A stretch of DNA of 64,000 bases from Streptomyces sp. NBC_01244 (GTDB lineage Bacteria > Actinomycetota > Actinomycetes > Streptomycetales > Streptomycetaceae): the NCBI RefSeq assembly GCF_035987325.1, contig NZ_CP108488.1, forward strand, positions 4,774,001-4,838,000, read 5' to 3'. The position numbers were made by a program, and so were the translations under genes. The notes under the pieces were generated by a model that had not been told where the DNA came from, made no database searches, and saw only the letters and a list, made by a program, of their open reading frames with translations. Positions 8,862-17,415 of this stretch are shown here, piece by piece; the stretch's first letter is position 1, and each line of letters starts with the position of its first letter.

Positions 8862-9267
8862 CTTTCGCTTGAGACTTGATGAAGTGGACTCGAAGTCGAA
8901 GACGAATTTCCGCCGCCTGCGGCCCCAGCCTTTAAAGCCCTCGTCACTGTGCGGAAATGATTCGCTCGATGGTGCGACACCGGCGCCTCGGGCCTGCCGA
9001 GGCCCGGCCCACAGGGCTACCTGTGCCACGCGTAGGCACGCAGCCCCGTACCCGCCCAGGCCTGGAGGGCACCTTCGCCCGGGAGGGTGCTGCAAGGGGG
9101 GTGGGGCGATCACCGGATATGAGGTTGAGAGGCCGGCCAGCATCGTACCTATCGTCTCAACATACTCACTGAGGGTAACCTTGAGTGATGCGGCATCAGA
9201 GATTCCGATCAAGCCACAAATGCTCGGCCTCGTATACAGATAAGACACCTGACATTAAGGTGTATCC
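8862..9267. other. Intergenic stretch upstream of the MarR gene
   Basis: No convincing gene on either strand. The last 30 bases hold the operator-like repeats before the MarR start; the rest shows nothing I can name. Confidence 0.4.
9241..9263. promoter_or_regulatory. Operator-like repeats overlapping the MarR ribosome site
   Basis: Two overlapping elements. TAAGA-CA-CCTGA (9241-9252) is a variant of the cluster operator. ACACCT (9245-9250), a 7-base spacer and AGGTGT (9258-9263) form an inverted repeat that includes the AAGG ribosome site of the gene starting at 9268. This is where autoregulation by a MarR dimer would act. Confidence 0.55.
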
Positions 9268-9732
9268 ATGCGGCTCCCCATCGACCAGCGACTCGGACAC
9301 CACCTAAAGCGGGTGGAGCAAGAACTGATCGCCGCCAAGCACACAAGCTTGCGGCCGTTCAAGCTCAATGTCCCCCAATACAGCGTGCTACTGGCCCTTT
9401 CCCAGGAACCCGGCCTGTCCGGCGCCGTTCTGGCCCGGCGGTGCATGGTGACGCCCCAGACGATGTCGTCCGTGCTGGCGACTCTGGAAGGCAGAAGTCT
9501 GGTCGAGCGCAAACCTCACCCTGTGCACAGCCACATCTTGGAGGCTCGCCTGACCCGGACGGGCCAGACCCTGTTGTCCAAGGCCGATGAGTCCGTGGTC
9601 GAGGTTGAGCTCCTCCTGACGGAAGAGTTCAGCACCGAGGAGGCAGAGGAGCTCATCGGGCGCCTCCAGCGATGTTCCGCGGCCCTCGCGAAGGCCAGCG
9701 ACAAGGGTCCCCGCAAGACGCCCACCCGTTGA
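9268..9732 (+). CDS. MarR-family transcriptional regulator
   Basis: 154 residues, the normal MarR length. The winged helix runs through SVLLALSQEPGLSGAVLARR, then VTPQTMSSVLATLEGRSLV, and a wing with Pro and His (ERKPHPVHSH). N- and C-terminal helices would form the dimer interface. It should bind a short palindrome as a dimer and release on binding a small ligand. AAGG at 9257-9260 is the ribosome site and lies inside an inverted repeat, which suggests autoregulation. It is the only complete transcription factor among the signalling-like genes, so it is the best local candidate to bind the TAAGA-N2-TCTTA sites. A strong terminator follows. Confidence 0.88.
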   Translation: MRLPIDQRLGHHLKRVEQELIAAKHTSLRPFKLNVPQYSVLLALSQEPGLSGAVLARRCMVTPQTMSSVLATLEGRSLVERKPHPVHSHILEARLTRTGQTLLSKADESVVEVELLLTEEFSTEEAEELIGRLQRCSAALAKASDKGPRKTPTR

Positions 9733-9798
9733 CAGGTGGGCAGGGCGCCGCAGCGCCCGTCTGGACATGACCGCCAGCTAGTCGATGGTTCACAACGC

Positions 9799-9834
9799 AG
9801 TGAAGACCTCGCCCTGAAGGGCGAGGTCTTCACT
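9799..9834 (+). terminator. Strong hairpin after the MarR gene
   Basis: Arms 9799-9815 and 9818-9834 are perfectly complementary over 17 bases (AGTGAAGACCTCGCCCT), leaving a very tight loop, and CATTTC follows. This is an unusually long stem. Confidence 0.85.
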
Positions 9835-9913
9835 CATTTCACATCCGGGCCGCACGCTCCCGGCCGCGGGTACGGGGGATACCCGTGGGCCTGAGCGCCG
9901 GCCCGGACGGCAC

Positions 9914-9939
9914 GAGCCCGCCCCACAAGGGGCGGGCTC
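9914..9939. terminator. Hairpin at the 3' end of the second haloperoxidase-like gene
   Basis: GAGCCCGCCCC (9914-9924), loop ACAA, GGGGCGGGCTC (9929-9939). Perfect 11-bp stem just beyond the stop of the minus-strand gene ending at 9949. Confidence 0.8.
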
Positions 9940-9948
9940 ACGTTCGGA

Positions 9949-11463
9949 TCAGGCAGTGCCGTTGATGTACTGCAGCGCCTTGTCGTAGGTGGCCTTGGCC
10001 ACGTTCCGTCCCACGTTCTGGCCCTCGAGGTTGTCGAAGGTCCAGTGCACGCCGCCGTAGATACGGGACATGCCGTCTTCGGCCGCCGCCTCGCTCAGCG
10101 TGTTCCACTTCAGTGTCACGTCCGCGGCCGGCGTCTGGCCGGGCTCGAAGGTGGACGTGCCGGCCTTGAAGGTGAAGGAGTCACCGAAGTTGTCGCTGCC
10201 CGTCCACAGCTTCAGCGACTCGGCCGCCGCCGCGCCCCACACCGCGTGTCCGGAGACGTACGAGGCGAAGGCGGGGGTCGTGACGTACGGCTTCCAAGCA
10301 GCGCCGTCGATCGTCTGGGTGCCCTTGCCCGGGCCACCGTAGCCCTGAACCGTCTTGCCCGACTGGTCGTAGCGGATCATCGTGATCGGCCGCGAGTAGT
10401 CGAAGTGCTCCTTGGTCTTCCAGGCAACGATGCCGGCGTCGCCCATCGCCAGGTTGAGCGTGAAGAACATCTTCACGTCCTCGCCAAGGGTGTGGCCGTC
10501 ACGGTTCGAGATGAACTGGGCCCACTGGTTCTGGTGACCGGTCGGGGTCTCGGAACGCTCCAGCCAGTACTCGGCGATGACCTTCTCGCGGTCCGTCAGG
10601 TTGGCATTGACGTCCATCAGGTGCTTGATGTCCGCCTGGGAGGCGTCGCTGCCGTAGGTCGGCGGCGCGGGGGGCAGGAAGTCCGCCGCGTTGTTGATGG
10701 CGAACGGCGTGACGTCACCCCACTGCGGGGTGGCGAACGTGGGGGTGACACCGTTGTTGGTGAGCGGGGTCCAGCGGTTCGGGTCCACGATCGTCGACTT
10801 GTCGAACGCAGCGAGGTCCTGCGGCGGGTTGAACGGCGTGTAACCAGTGGTGTCAGCGTAGTTGTTGTCCTGGTTGGAGCCATCCACCTTGCGAACCTTG
10901 ATCACGGCGTCGCAGGCCGTGTGCGCCACGCCGGCCGGGGTCTTGGTGTCGCGCACCGTGTTGGCCGGGTCGTAGCCGAGGGCTGTCAGCTTGGCGTCGA
11001 AGTCGGCCTTGAAGTCGGGGAAGAGGTAGTTCAGCGCATCGTAGGCCGCGTAGTTGATCGCAGCCTTTCGGTTGGCCAGGGTCCGCTTGTAGTAAGGCTG
11101 ACGCAGGTCGTCGCCCAGCTGGGTCCCGACCGCCTTGTAGTCGTACGCGGCCCAGGCGTCGTATATGCAGGAGTGGACGGTGGCGTACACGCGGCTGCCG
11201 AGCGGCGGGCGCTTCAGGCCGTTGGTCTTCGCGGCCGTCTTCACCGAGGCGTCGTACGCCATCTTGTTCCACTGGATGACGAGGTTGTCCCCGCCCTGCG
11301 CGGCCTCGGACGACTCCGAGGCGGCCGCGGCGGCATCCACGGAGGTCGCCGCGGAGGCGGTACCGCTGCCGGTGATGGCGGCCGTGCCCAGCAGCGCGGC
11401 CGCAACGGCGACCGAGATACCGGCGCGCCGTCCGCGGCGGATCGACTTCATGGCAAGACTCAT
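9949..11463 (-). CDS. Secreted vanadium-dependent haloperoxidase-like protein
   Basis: 504 residues with an N-terminal signal peptide of about 38. A twin-arginine-like stretch (KSIRRGRRAG) precedes the hydrophobic core, so Tat export of a folded metalloenzyme is possible. The PAP2-type helical domain fills the rest. Of the three paralogues here it best fits the classical active site: K351 in KEHFDYSRP with R358 (KX6RP), S404-G-H406 in YVSGHAVW, and R467-x5-H473 in SRIYGGVHW. The family oxidises halides with hydrogen peroxide; some members are chloro- or bromoperoxidases acting on organic substrates. Transcribed alone, between two terminators. GGGAG precedes the ATG at 11463. Confidence 0.87.
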   Translation of the reverse strand: MSLAMKSIRRGRRAGISVAVAAALLGTAAITGSGTASAATSVDAAAAASESSEAAQGGDNLVIQWNKMAYDASVKTAAKTNGLKRPPLGSRVYATVHSCIYDAWAAYDYKAVGTQLGDDLRQPYYKRTLANRKAAINYAAYDALNYLFPDFKADFDAKLTALGYDPANTVRDTKTPAGVAHTACDAVIKVRKVDGSNQDNNYADTTGYTPFNPPQDLAAFDKSTIVDPNRWTPLTNNGVTPTFATPQWGDVTPFAINNAADFLPPAPPTYGSDASQADIKHLMDVNANLTDREKVIAEYWLERSETPTGHQNQWAQFISNRDGHTLGEDVKMFFTLNLAMGDAGIVAWKTKEHFDYSRPITMIRYDQSGKTVQGYGGPGKGTQTIDGAAWKPYVTTPAFASYVSGHAVWGAAAAESLKLWTGSDNFGDSFTFKAGTSTFEPGQTPAADVTLKWNTLSEAAAEDGMSRIYGGVHWTFDNLEGQNVGRNVAKATYDKALQYINGTA

Positions 11464-11851
11464 GGTGTCTCCCGGGAGGAATTCGCGACGACTGGCCTGC
11501 CCCGCTGGCTACCGGCTACTGGTCGCTGTCGTGTTCGGTGAGATCAACATAGGCAAAGACGGAGGCACCCGACCGCTTACCGAGCGTCGCCAACAGGCCT
11601 GGAAATCCCAGGATTTGAGATTGCGACGTTCTCCGGAGCGGCCGGTTCCTCCCCTCAAATCCTTCATTGCCATGACAAGTTACCCAAACAATCTGGTCTC
11701 TGATGGGTATCCGAATCAGGATGGTCCCGCTCAAGGCCCCTGCGGGAACTGCTTGTTCTTTGTCAGGTGTCCGTGGCCGCGCGTCTGCGCGCATGAAACG
11801 AGGGGCGGCACCTGTCGGTGCCGCCCCTCATCTACTGGCCGATATGTTGCC
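11464..11851. other. Intergenic stretch upstream of the second haloperoxidase-like gene
   Basis: No gene supported. It is comparatively AT-rich between about 11,530 and 11,720 and should hold the promoter for the gene starting at 11463. The hairpin at 11800-11829 closes it on the other side. Confidence 0.4.
11800..11829 (-). terminator. Hairpin after the IS701-type gene
   Basis: GAGGGGCGGCACC (11800-11812), loop TGTC, GGTGCCGCCCCTC (11817-11829). Perfect 13-bp stem about 20 bp beyond the stop of the minus-strand gene ending at 11852. Confidence 0.8.
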
Positions 11852-13060
11852 TCAGGCGCTCAGCAATCCCCCGTCAACAGCGGTGTCGGCAGAAGCGGAT
11901 GACAGCGTGACGATGGCGTGGGCGACCGAGCACAGCGTGAGGTGACGGTGCCAGCCGCCGAAGCATCTGCCCTCGAAGTCCTTGATGCCCACCCTCTCTG
12001 CGACGGCCCCCGAGTCCGCCTCCACACGGCCGATGAGCCGCCCCAGACGCAGCAGGTCGCCGGCACGTGGCGCAAGCAGATTCGAGAGCCAGAGCTCATC
12101 GGGCACCCCGCCTCCCCCCCTCCACGTACCGACAAGCGCCAAGGGTCGATGCCTGGGCCCGGTTTCGGCGGTCGCAGCCGACCAGGGCAGGACCACGCCC
12201 GTCCGGGCCACCAGGACGCAGTCCGCAGCCTGGGCGGATTCGGACTCCAGCCACCGGACGGGAAGCGCAGCCCTGCGGACACGCTGCATGAGGCGCCACG
12301 CCTCGACGTAGCGATCTGCACGATCCCCCACAGCGGCCAGGTCTCCGGGCACCAGAGGGGTGGAACCGTTGATCCGCATGACGAGCGGGATGCCTAGATG
12401 GCCCAGCGCATCGGCGATCGCCGCGGCGTCCGTCGCCTGACGACCGTCGAGCACCACCGGCCGCCGCTCCAGACCCCATCCCTCGGCAACCTCGCGCACG
12501 GCATTGACGATCGTCTGGTCGGCGCTGGCGACCGCAAGGCCCTCCGGAATCTCGGCGCGCCTCCGCCGCTGTTCGTCACTCAGCCAACCGGGAGGCAGTA
12601 CGAGCCGCCAGTTGACCGGAGCGCTTACATCCTCGTTCGCGAGCCAGAGACCGTATGCCTGCTGGCTGTTCACGACGCGTCCCAGCTGTGCCACGTAGGA
12701 CTCTTGGACGCCGACGCTGTGGCGGCCCCACTTGGGGATGGCCATGGGGTGCACCACCCACGCCTGGGGGCGGACAACCCGGTCGAGATTTCGGCCGAGC
12801 GTCTGCCGTACCTGCAGCCAGTCCCATGAGGACTTGCTGATGAAGTGGTGCACGCTCTGCTCAGCCGCCCCTCCGCCGCCGCAGGCGGCGATGGATCGCA
12901 TCGTCTTGCGACCGGGCACGGACAGCAGTCCCGATATGTACCTCTCACCCTTCAAGCGCTGATCACTTCGCGGTAGCGAGGCGAGCATCCGTCGTGAGAA
13001 CCCGGTGGCGAACTCCGCCCACGGCTCCCGGGTCGCAGATCGCAGGCGTCTCGCGTCCAT
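11852..13060 (-). CDS. IS701-family transposase-like protein, standalone
   Basis: 402 residues with the layout of IS701-type DDE proteins: an N-terminal helical part (RYISGLLSVPGRKTMRSIA), NWRLVLPPGW in the middle, VVLDGRQATD, and a C-terminal GWHRH segment. The length is full, with no frameshift. I see no terminal inverted repeats around it, it has its own hairpin terminator, and it shares an operator-like promoter region with the SMP-30 gene. Lone IS701-like genes are common in streptomycete secondary-metabolism loci, so it may be a resident gene rather than a moving element. That is inference. GGAGGGGGATG precedes the ATG at 13060. Confidence 0.8.
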   Translation of the reverse strand: MDARRLRSATREPWAEFATGFSRRMLASLPRSDQRLKGERYISGLLSVPGRKTMRSIAACGGGGAAEQSVHHFISKSSWDWLQVRQTLGRNLDRVVRPQAWVVHPMAIPKWGRHSVGVQESYVAQLGRVVNSQQAYGLWLANEDVSAPVNWRLVLPPGWLSDEQRRRRAEIPEGLAVASADQTIVNAVREVAEGWGLERRPVVLDGRQATDAAAIADALGHLGIPLVMRINGSTPLVPGDLAAVGDRADRYVEAWRLMQRVRRAALPVRWLESESAQAADCVLVARTGVVLPWSAATAETGPRHRPLALVGTWRGGGGVPDELWLSNLLAPRAGDLLRLGRLIGRVEADSGAVAERVGIKDFEGRCFGGWHRHLTLCSVAHAIVTLSSASADTAVDGGLLSA

Positions 13061-13128
13061 CCCCTTCACATCCCCCTCCGCAGTGGCGCTGTACGTTCGC
13101 CGCCAACCTATATCAAGGGTCAGATCCA

Positions 13129-13144
13129 TGTAAGACTTCTTACA
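13129..13144. promoter_or_regulatory. Perfect TGTAAGA-CT-TCTTACA operator between divergent genes
   Basis: A perfect 7-bp inverted repeat with a 2-base centre. It contains the TAAGA-N2-TCTTA core seen at the AfsA and aldo/keto reductase promoters. On the minus strand its right side reads CTTACA, a plausible -35, with TATAGG 16 bases further as -10, so a bound protein would cover the -35 of the IS701-type gene. It is also 43 bases before the GTG of the SMP-30 gene. Confidence 0.65.
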
Positions 13145-13186
13145 CTCATCTACATTGCGATGCTTCTCGAGAGAGACGAGGAAAAC

Positions 13187-14203
13187 GTGCAGTTCACACA
13201 AGCAATCCGACCCCTAGCTACTGCTGGACTCGCCCTCGCCGGACTGCTGTCGCTACCGGCCACCGCCAGCGCGATCGACGCCAATGAGACGGCCGAGGCA
13301 ATGACACGGCCGGTGGTCACGGCGTTCGCTCTTCCCGGCGACCGTGTCTACCCCGAGGGGATCGCAGCCGATGCCCGCAATGGGGACCTCTACGTCGGTT
13401 CCTTCGGCACCGGCGCCGTGTACCGCGCCGCCCCGGGACAGGCAACCGCGGAGGTGTTCCTCCCGGCAGGGGCCGACGGCCGCGCAAAGGCCATCGGGGT
13501 CAAGGTCGACCAGCAGGGCTGGCTGTGGGTCATCGACCCGGCCGGGGTCACGCTTTACGACACCGATACGCGCGAGCGCGTCGCCCGGTTCGTATCCCCG
13601 ACTCCGGAAACGTCCCTCGTCAACGACTTGGATATAGCGACGGACGGCACCGGGTACCTGACCGACTCCACCAGAGCGCTGGTCTACAAGGTCACGCCCT
13701 CGCAGGTGAAGCAGGCCGCTGAGGCAGGCGGTGTCGGAGGCGAGCTGGCCCCCGCGTACGACCTGTCCGGTACCGTCGCGCCCCAGCCGGCCGGCACGAT
13801 CACCCTCAACGGCATCGAGGCGGACCCCTCCGGCCGCTTCCTCCTCACCGTGGACTCGGCGGCCGGCGATCTCTACCGCCTCGACGTCGCCACTGGTGCG
13901 GTTCACAAGGTCGAGCTGCACGGTGCGACGCTTCGCTACGGGGACGGCATGCACATGGAGGACGGATCCCTCTGGGTCGCTCACTACGCGAATAACACGA
14001 TCAGCCGCTTGCGGGTGGCCGACGACGGCATGACGGCGACCATGGAGAAGCAGCTCACTGACCCCAGTCTGCAGATCCCCACCACCCTTGTCCGCCGGCA
14101 CGGACGGCTGTACGCGGTCCGGTCCCAGTTCGACAAGGGCGGGCCCATCGGCCCAGGTGTTCCGGACGCCCCGTTCACGGTCGCTGAGGTCCGCGGCATG
14201 TGA
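13187..14203 (+). CDS. Secreted SMP-30/gluconolactonase-like beta-propeller
   Basis: 338 residues. A signal peptide (VQFTQAIRPLATAG, hydrophobic core, ending near ATASA) is followed by a six-bladed propeller. Residues matching the SMP-30 metal site are visible: the Glu in YPEGIAAD, the Asn in LVNDLDIATDG and NGIEADPSG, and the Asp in YGDGMHMEDG. The family includes lactonases that open sugar or other lactones, but many members have unknown substrates. I chose GTG 13187 because GACGAGG lies 7 bases upstream; an ATG at 13160 has no ribosome site. If the cluster makes a butyrolactone, an exported lactonase would be a natural partner, but this is speculative. Confidence 0.8.
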   Translation: MQFTQAIRPLATAGLALAGLLSLPATASAIDANETAEAMTRPVVTAFALPGDRVYPEGIAADARNGDLYVGSFGTGAVYRAAPGQATAEVFLPAGADGRAKAIGVKVDQQGWLWVIDPAGVTLYDTDTRERVARFVSPTPETSLVNDLDIATDGTGYLTDSTRALVYKVTPSQVKQAAEAGGVGGELAPAYDLSGTVAPQPAGTITLNGIEADPSGRFLLTVDSAAGDLYRLDVATGAVHKVELHGATLRYGDGMHMEDGSLWVAHYANNTISRLRVADDGMTATMEKQLTDPSLQIPTTLVRRHGRLYAVRSQFDKGGPIGPGVPDAPFTVAEVRGM

Positions 14204-14220
14204 GGCGACGCCGCACATGC

Positions 14221-14260
14221 CTGAGGGCCCGCGCCTCCGGAAGGAGGCGCGGGCCCTCAG
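14221..14260. terminator. Bidirectional hairpin between convergent genes
   Basis: Perfect 18-bp arms (14221-14238 and 14243-14260) with a GGAA loop, lying between the stops of the SMP-30 gene (14203) and the AhpD-type gene (14271). Confidence 0.88.
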
Positions 14261-14270
14261 TGCCTGGATG

Positions 14271-14816
14271 TCAGCTGTGCGCGTGCGCGCGGACGACGGG
14301 GAAGTCGATGTCCAGCTCCGCGACGTGGTTGAAGTAGTTCGTGAGGATGTTCAGGGAGATGGTGAAGACGATGTCGACGATCTCCTTGTCACCGAACCCC
14401 GCGTCACGGACCGCCTGGAGCTCCTCGTCCGTCACGGCGCCGCGGTTCTTCAGCACAGACTGGGCGAACGTCAGCACGGCCTGAGCCTCGGCCGACTCGG
14501 ACTTCGCCTCACGCGCGGCCTCGATCTCGGCCGCGGGAAGCTTGGCCGCGTTGGCCGCGATGTAGCTGTGCGCCGACAGGCAGTAGTCACAACCGTTGTG
14601 CTCGGCGGTGGCCAGGGCGACGCGCTCACGGATGGGCGCCGCGAGACCCGCGCCGACCGCGCCGGAGAGAGCGAGGTAGGCCTTGAGGACCGCGGGAGAG
14701 TTGGCCAGAGCCTTGGCCAGGTTGGGGACGACGCCCATTCCCTTCTGAACGGTGTCGAGCGCGTCCTTGAACTCGCCCTGGGCCTCGGACGGCTGGATCA
14801 TCTGAACCCTGCTCAT
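14271..14816 (-). CDS. AhpD/carboxymuconolactone-decarboxylase-family protein
   Basis: 181 residues. The AhpD-type active site is clear: ATAEHNGCDYCLSAHSY gives the Glu, CxxC and His used in peroxidase and disulphide chemistry. The fold is all-helical and usually oligomeric. Probable role: peroxide or hydroperoxide handling in the cytosol. It is the last gene of the minus-strand series that begins at 19304, but a 147-bp gap separates it from the DoxX gene, so it may have its own promoter. Pairing of AhpD-like and DoxX-like proteins is common in actinobacteria. The partners of the nearby haloperoxidase-like proteins also use peroxide, which may be relevant. Confidence 0.85.
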   Translation of the reverse strand: MSRVQMIQPSEAQGEFKDALDTVQKGMGVVPNLAKALANSPAVLKAYLALSGAVGAGLAAPIRERVALATAEHNGCDYCLSAHSYIAANAAKLPAAEIEAAREAKSESAEAQAVLTFAQSVLKNRGAVTDEELQAVRDAGFGDKEIVDIVFTISLNILTNYFNHVAELDIDFPVVRAHAHS

Positions 14817-14963
14817 GATGGGTACCTTTCACTGTGCGTGTATTTGCGGATATGTGAATTCCAGCCCTGCCGCGCCGTATGAAGGCAGCACGAAGCCGCG
14901 CCATGGGCGACAGGGGAGGTCATGGGTTCGGCGCACCAGGGGGTGCTGGCCGAATATCGGGCG

Positions 14964-15536
14964 TTATCGGACGCCCGTGCCGGCTGCCACGGGCTGGGAG
15001 GCAGCGGCCCCTTCACCGGACTCGGCCGGCATCACCAGGGGTTCGGCCTGGATGTCGTCCGAGGAGGGGCGAACCTGCACATGCGCCGTCGCGACGGTGA
15101 GGCAGGCAGCGATGAGGACGATGTTCTTGATGATGTACTGACCGTCCATCGTGGGGACGAAGGGCATCGTGGACCACACCTCATCCGGCAGCAGCACCAG
15201 GGTGGCGAAGACCCCTGCCATGTGGACGAAGAACACCGTGAGAGCCAGACGGAGCAGCACTCCGGTCACCAGTCCCAGCCCGATGGCAACCTCCATCACC
15301 GCGAGCAGCGGCCGGGTGACCTCGGGGGGAACGGCGTCGAAGGTCATGACGCTCATGGCATGGATGGCGATGTCCTCGGCCGGGCTCATCGCCGGGGAGA
15401 ACTTCAGCATTCCGAACCACAGGAAGAGCACGCCCACGCTGATCCTGAGCACGGCCGGGCTGCGACGCTGGTAGGTGCTGGCGAACGCCTCCGACGTACG
15501 TCGTATTCGTTCGCGGAGTCGAGTGGTGCGTGTCAT
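14964..15536 (-). CDS. DoxX/YkgB-type small membrane protein
   Basis: 190 residues with four predicted membrane helices (VLRISVGVLFLWFGMLKF near residue 30, then about 75-95, 100-120 and 135-150) and a soluble C-terminal tail rich in A, E and P. The first helix with FGMLKFSPAM is typical of the DoxX superfamily. Function is loosely defined in the family: membrane redox or oxidative-stress partners. AGGAGG lies just upstream of the ATG. It begins 12 bp after the EamA gene, so it is part of the operon starting at 19304. Confidence 0.8.
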   Translation of the reverse strand: MTRTTRLRERIRRTSEAFASTYQRRSPAVLRISVGVLFLWFGMLKFSPAMSPAEDIAIHAMSVMTFDAVPPEVTRPLLAVMEVAIGLGLVTGVLLRLALTVFFVHMAGVFATLVLLPDEVWSTMPFVPTMDGQYIIKNIVLIAACLTVATAHVQVRPSSDDIQAEPLVMPAESGEGAAASQPVAAGTGVR

Positions 15537-15548
15537 CTGTCTCTCCTC

Positions 15549-16526
15549 CTATTTGCCGGTGGGTACGGGGATGGAGTCGATCGGCTGTGGCTGCCCGGCT
15601 GCAGCGGCGGCCTTGGCGGTGCGGCGGCGGGAGTGGAAGTTCGATGCGATCAGGGCGCCGAGGACCAGGCAGATGCCGGCGATCTCGGGGCCGGTGGGCA
15701 CATGGCCGAGGAATGCCTGCACGACGAACGCCGTCACCGGTACAAGATTCACGAACAGGGCTCCGTTGGCGGGCCCGAGGTCACGGATCGCGGTGAACCA
15801 GCCGAGCATCGCGATGACGCTGGCGGGAATGGCCATGTACAGGATCTGCCACCAGGAGGCGGTGTAGTCCTCGAACTCCGTGCTGGGGATCCAGCCGGCC
15901 AGCGAGGAGAAGGCAGTGAGCACCAGGATGCTGACGGTGCCCAGCAGACAGGTCAGGGTCGTGTAGCGCAGCGGCGACCACTCCGGGAAGTGCGCTGCGG
16001 CTCCGGTGCTGTAGATCACCCAGCCTGCCGCCCCGACCAGGGTGAGCAGTCCGCCGAAGCCAACGCCACCCGTCACCACACTCAGCGGGTTTCCGTTGCC
16101 CAGGACCAAGGCGACGCCGAAGAGGGCGAGCGCTACGAAGCCGAGGGTCGCTGCGTGCGGGCGCTTCTTGCTCCGTGCCCAGATCGCGAGCACGGTGAGG
16201 GCCGGCATGGTCGCGATCACGAGCGCGGAACTCTGCGACGGGATGGTCTGAAGTCCGACGTACACGAACAGGTTGAACCCGGCGAAGCCGATCGTCCCGA
16301 GCCACCAGATCTTCAGGATCCGCCCGTCGAATCTGAGGGCGCCGATGCCTTCCTTCATGGCCAGCAGCGCCACGAAGACGAGCGCGGCCACGGCGAACCG
16401 GGCAGACACCAGATGGAAGGGATCCAGGTGGTCGAACCCGGATTTGGCCACCGCGAACATTCCGCCGCCGGCGAGCGCGTTGATGACGCCGCCAAGGACG
16501 CCTCCAGCTGTCTTGGACCTGGCCAC
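15549..16526 (-). CDS. EamA/DMT-family transporter
   Basis: 325 residues with ten hydrophobic segments in two EamA halves of five, the standard size of drug/metabolite transporters. The first half begins GGVINALAGGGMFAVAKSG and the second starts near residue 150. It is an inner-membrane protein likely exporting a small metabolite; the substrate cannot be read from sequence. The start is GTG at 16526, preceded by GAGAGAGGAA. It lies 26 bp downstream of the unknown gene at 16553-17407 and 12 bp before the DoxX gene. With the MFS gene upstream, the operon encodes two exporters. Confidence 0.85.
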   Translation of the reverse strand: MARSKTAGGVLGGVINALAGGGMFAVAKSGFDHLDPFHLVSARFAVAALVFVALLAMKEGIGALRFDGRILKIWWLGTIGFAGFNLFVYVGLQTIPSQSSALVIATMPALTVLAIWARSKKRPHAATLGFVALALFGVALVLGNGNPLSVVTGGVGFGGLLTLVGAAGWVIYSTGAAAHFPEWSPLRYTTLTCLLGTVSILVLTAFSSLAGWIPSTEFEDYTASWWQILYMAIPASVIAMLGWFTAIRDLGPANGALFVNLVPVTAFVVQAFLGHVPTGPEIAGICLVLGALIASNFHSRRRTAKAAAAAGQPQPIDSIPVPTGK

Positions 16527-16552
16527 GTCATTTCCTCTCTCGGGAATCGCGA

Positions 16553-17407
16553 CTACGGGACGGTGATGAATTCCTGGAAGCTGGCTGCCGGCAGCTTAAG
16601 TTGGGCGTGGATGTCGCCGCCGAGCCCGAACCAGCCGATGGCCCCGCCGTAGCTCTGCTGGTAGCTCATCCAGAGGACGACGATGTTGATGATCCGGTTG
16701 GCACCAGGGGTGCCAGGGGCCGGGAACGGGTTGGGCATGACTGCCCTGTAGGTGGAGTTGCCGGCCTCGTCCGTCACGAATACGTTCGGCACTCCCAGAG
16801 GCCCGGGCCGTGTGGGGCCGGCCGGGTCGAGGTCGTGCTCGCGCAGCGACATGATCGTGTAGACGCTGTTGGGGATGAGGTCACTGAACTCGAAGAAGAA
16901 CTGGGCCGCGCGCTCGTCATCGGTCACGCTGACTTCGAGCTGCCCGCGGGCTCGTACCCATTGGCCGAGGGTGATCGGCGTGGTCACCTTCGGTCCGTCC
17001 TCCGGGCGGAGGTCGGGAATGGGTACGGCGTGGAAGGGGTAACTGGGCCGGCGCACCAGGTCCGCGTCCGGGCACTGCTCGGGGGCGAAGACCATGGGGT
17101 AGTTCGCGCAAGGAAGCGGCAGCGGAAGCGTGTGCAGTTCCCGGGCGCGATCCTCCGCCGACAGCTCGTCCGGGTTCAGCGGGAGTTCCTTGACGATGGT
17201 GTACGGGTGGTTCTCGCCAAAGGGCGGCACGGGACTGTCCGCGGCTACGATCGCCGCGCCCCACTCGGAGCGGGTCCGCCCGTCGGAGCCGGCGCGGTTC
17301 ACGCGGCCGATGACGATGAAGTTGCCGTCTTCGTCCATCACCTCGCTGGGCGGATAGGTCGGCCCCTGAGTGGTAAGGCTGAGCTCGTAGTTGCGGACCT
17401 GGCCCAT
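16553..17407 (-). CDS. Hypothetical protein in the exporter operon
   Basis: 284 residues; I do not recognise a family. No signal peptide or membrane helix. The chain is rich in Pro, Val and Asp and looks beta-rich, with the segment VIGRVNRAGSDGRTRSEWG near the N-terminus and a glycine-rich SYGGAIGWFGLGGD near the end. ATG 17407 is chosen because TGAGGGTCACG precedes it; a GTG at 17419 is the alternative. It starts 8 bp after the MFS stop, so translation is probably coupled. It could be a binding or structural protein for the cluster product, but nothing proves this. Confidence 0.65.
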   Translation of the reverse strand: MGQVRNYELSLTTQGPTYPPSEVMDEDGNFIVIGRVNRAGSDGRTRSEWGAAIVAADSPVPPFGENHPYTIVKELPLNPDELSAEDRARELHTLPLPLPCANYPMVFAPEQCPDADLVRRPSYPFHAVPIPDLRPEDGPKVTTPITLGQWVRARGQLEVSVTDDERAAQFFFEFSDLIPNSVYTIMSLREHDLDPAGPTRPGPLGVPNVFVTDEAGNSTYRAVMPNPFPAPGTPGANRIINIVVLWMSYQQSYGGAIGWFGLGGDIHAQLKLPAASFQEFITVP

Positions 17408-17415
17408 CGTGACCC

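Noticed and set aside
13160..13186. ATG 13160 as the SMP-30 start
   Set aside because: No ribosome site, and it would add a charged stretch before the signal peptide; GTG 13187 has GAGG at a proper distance.
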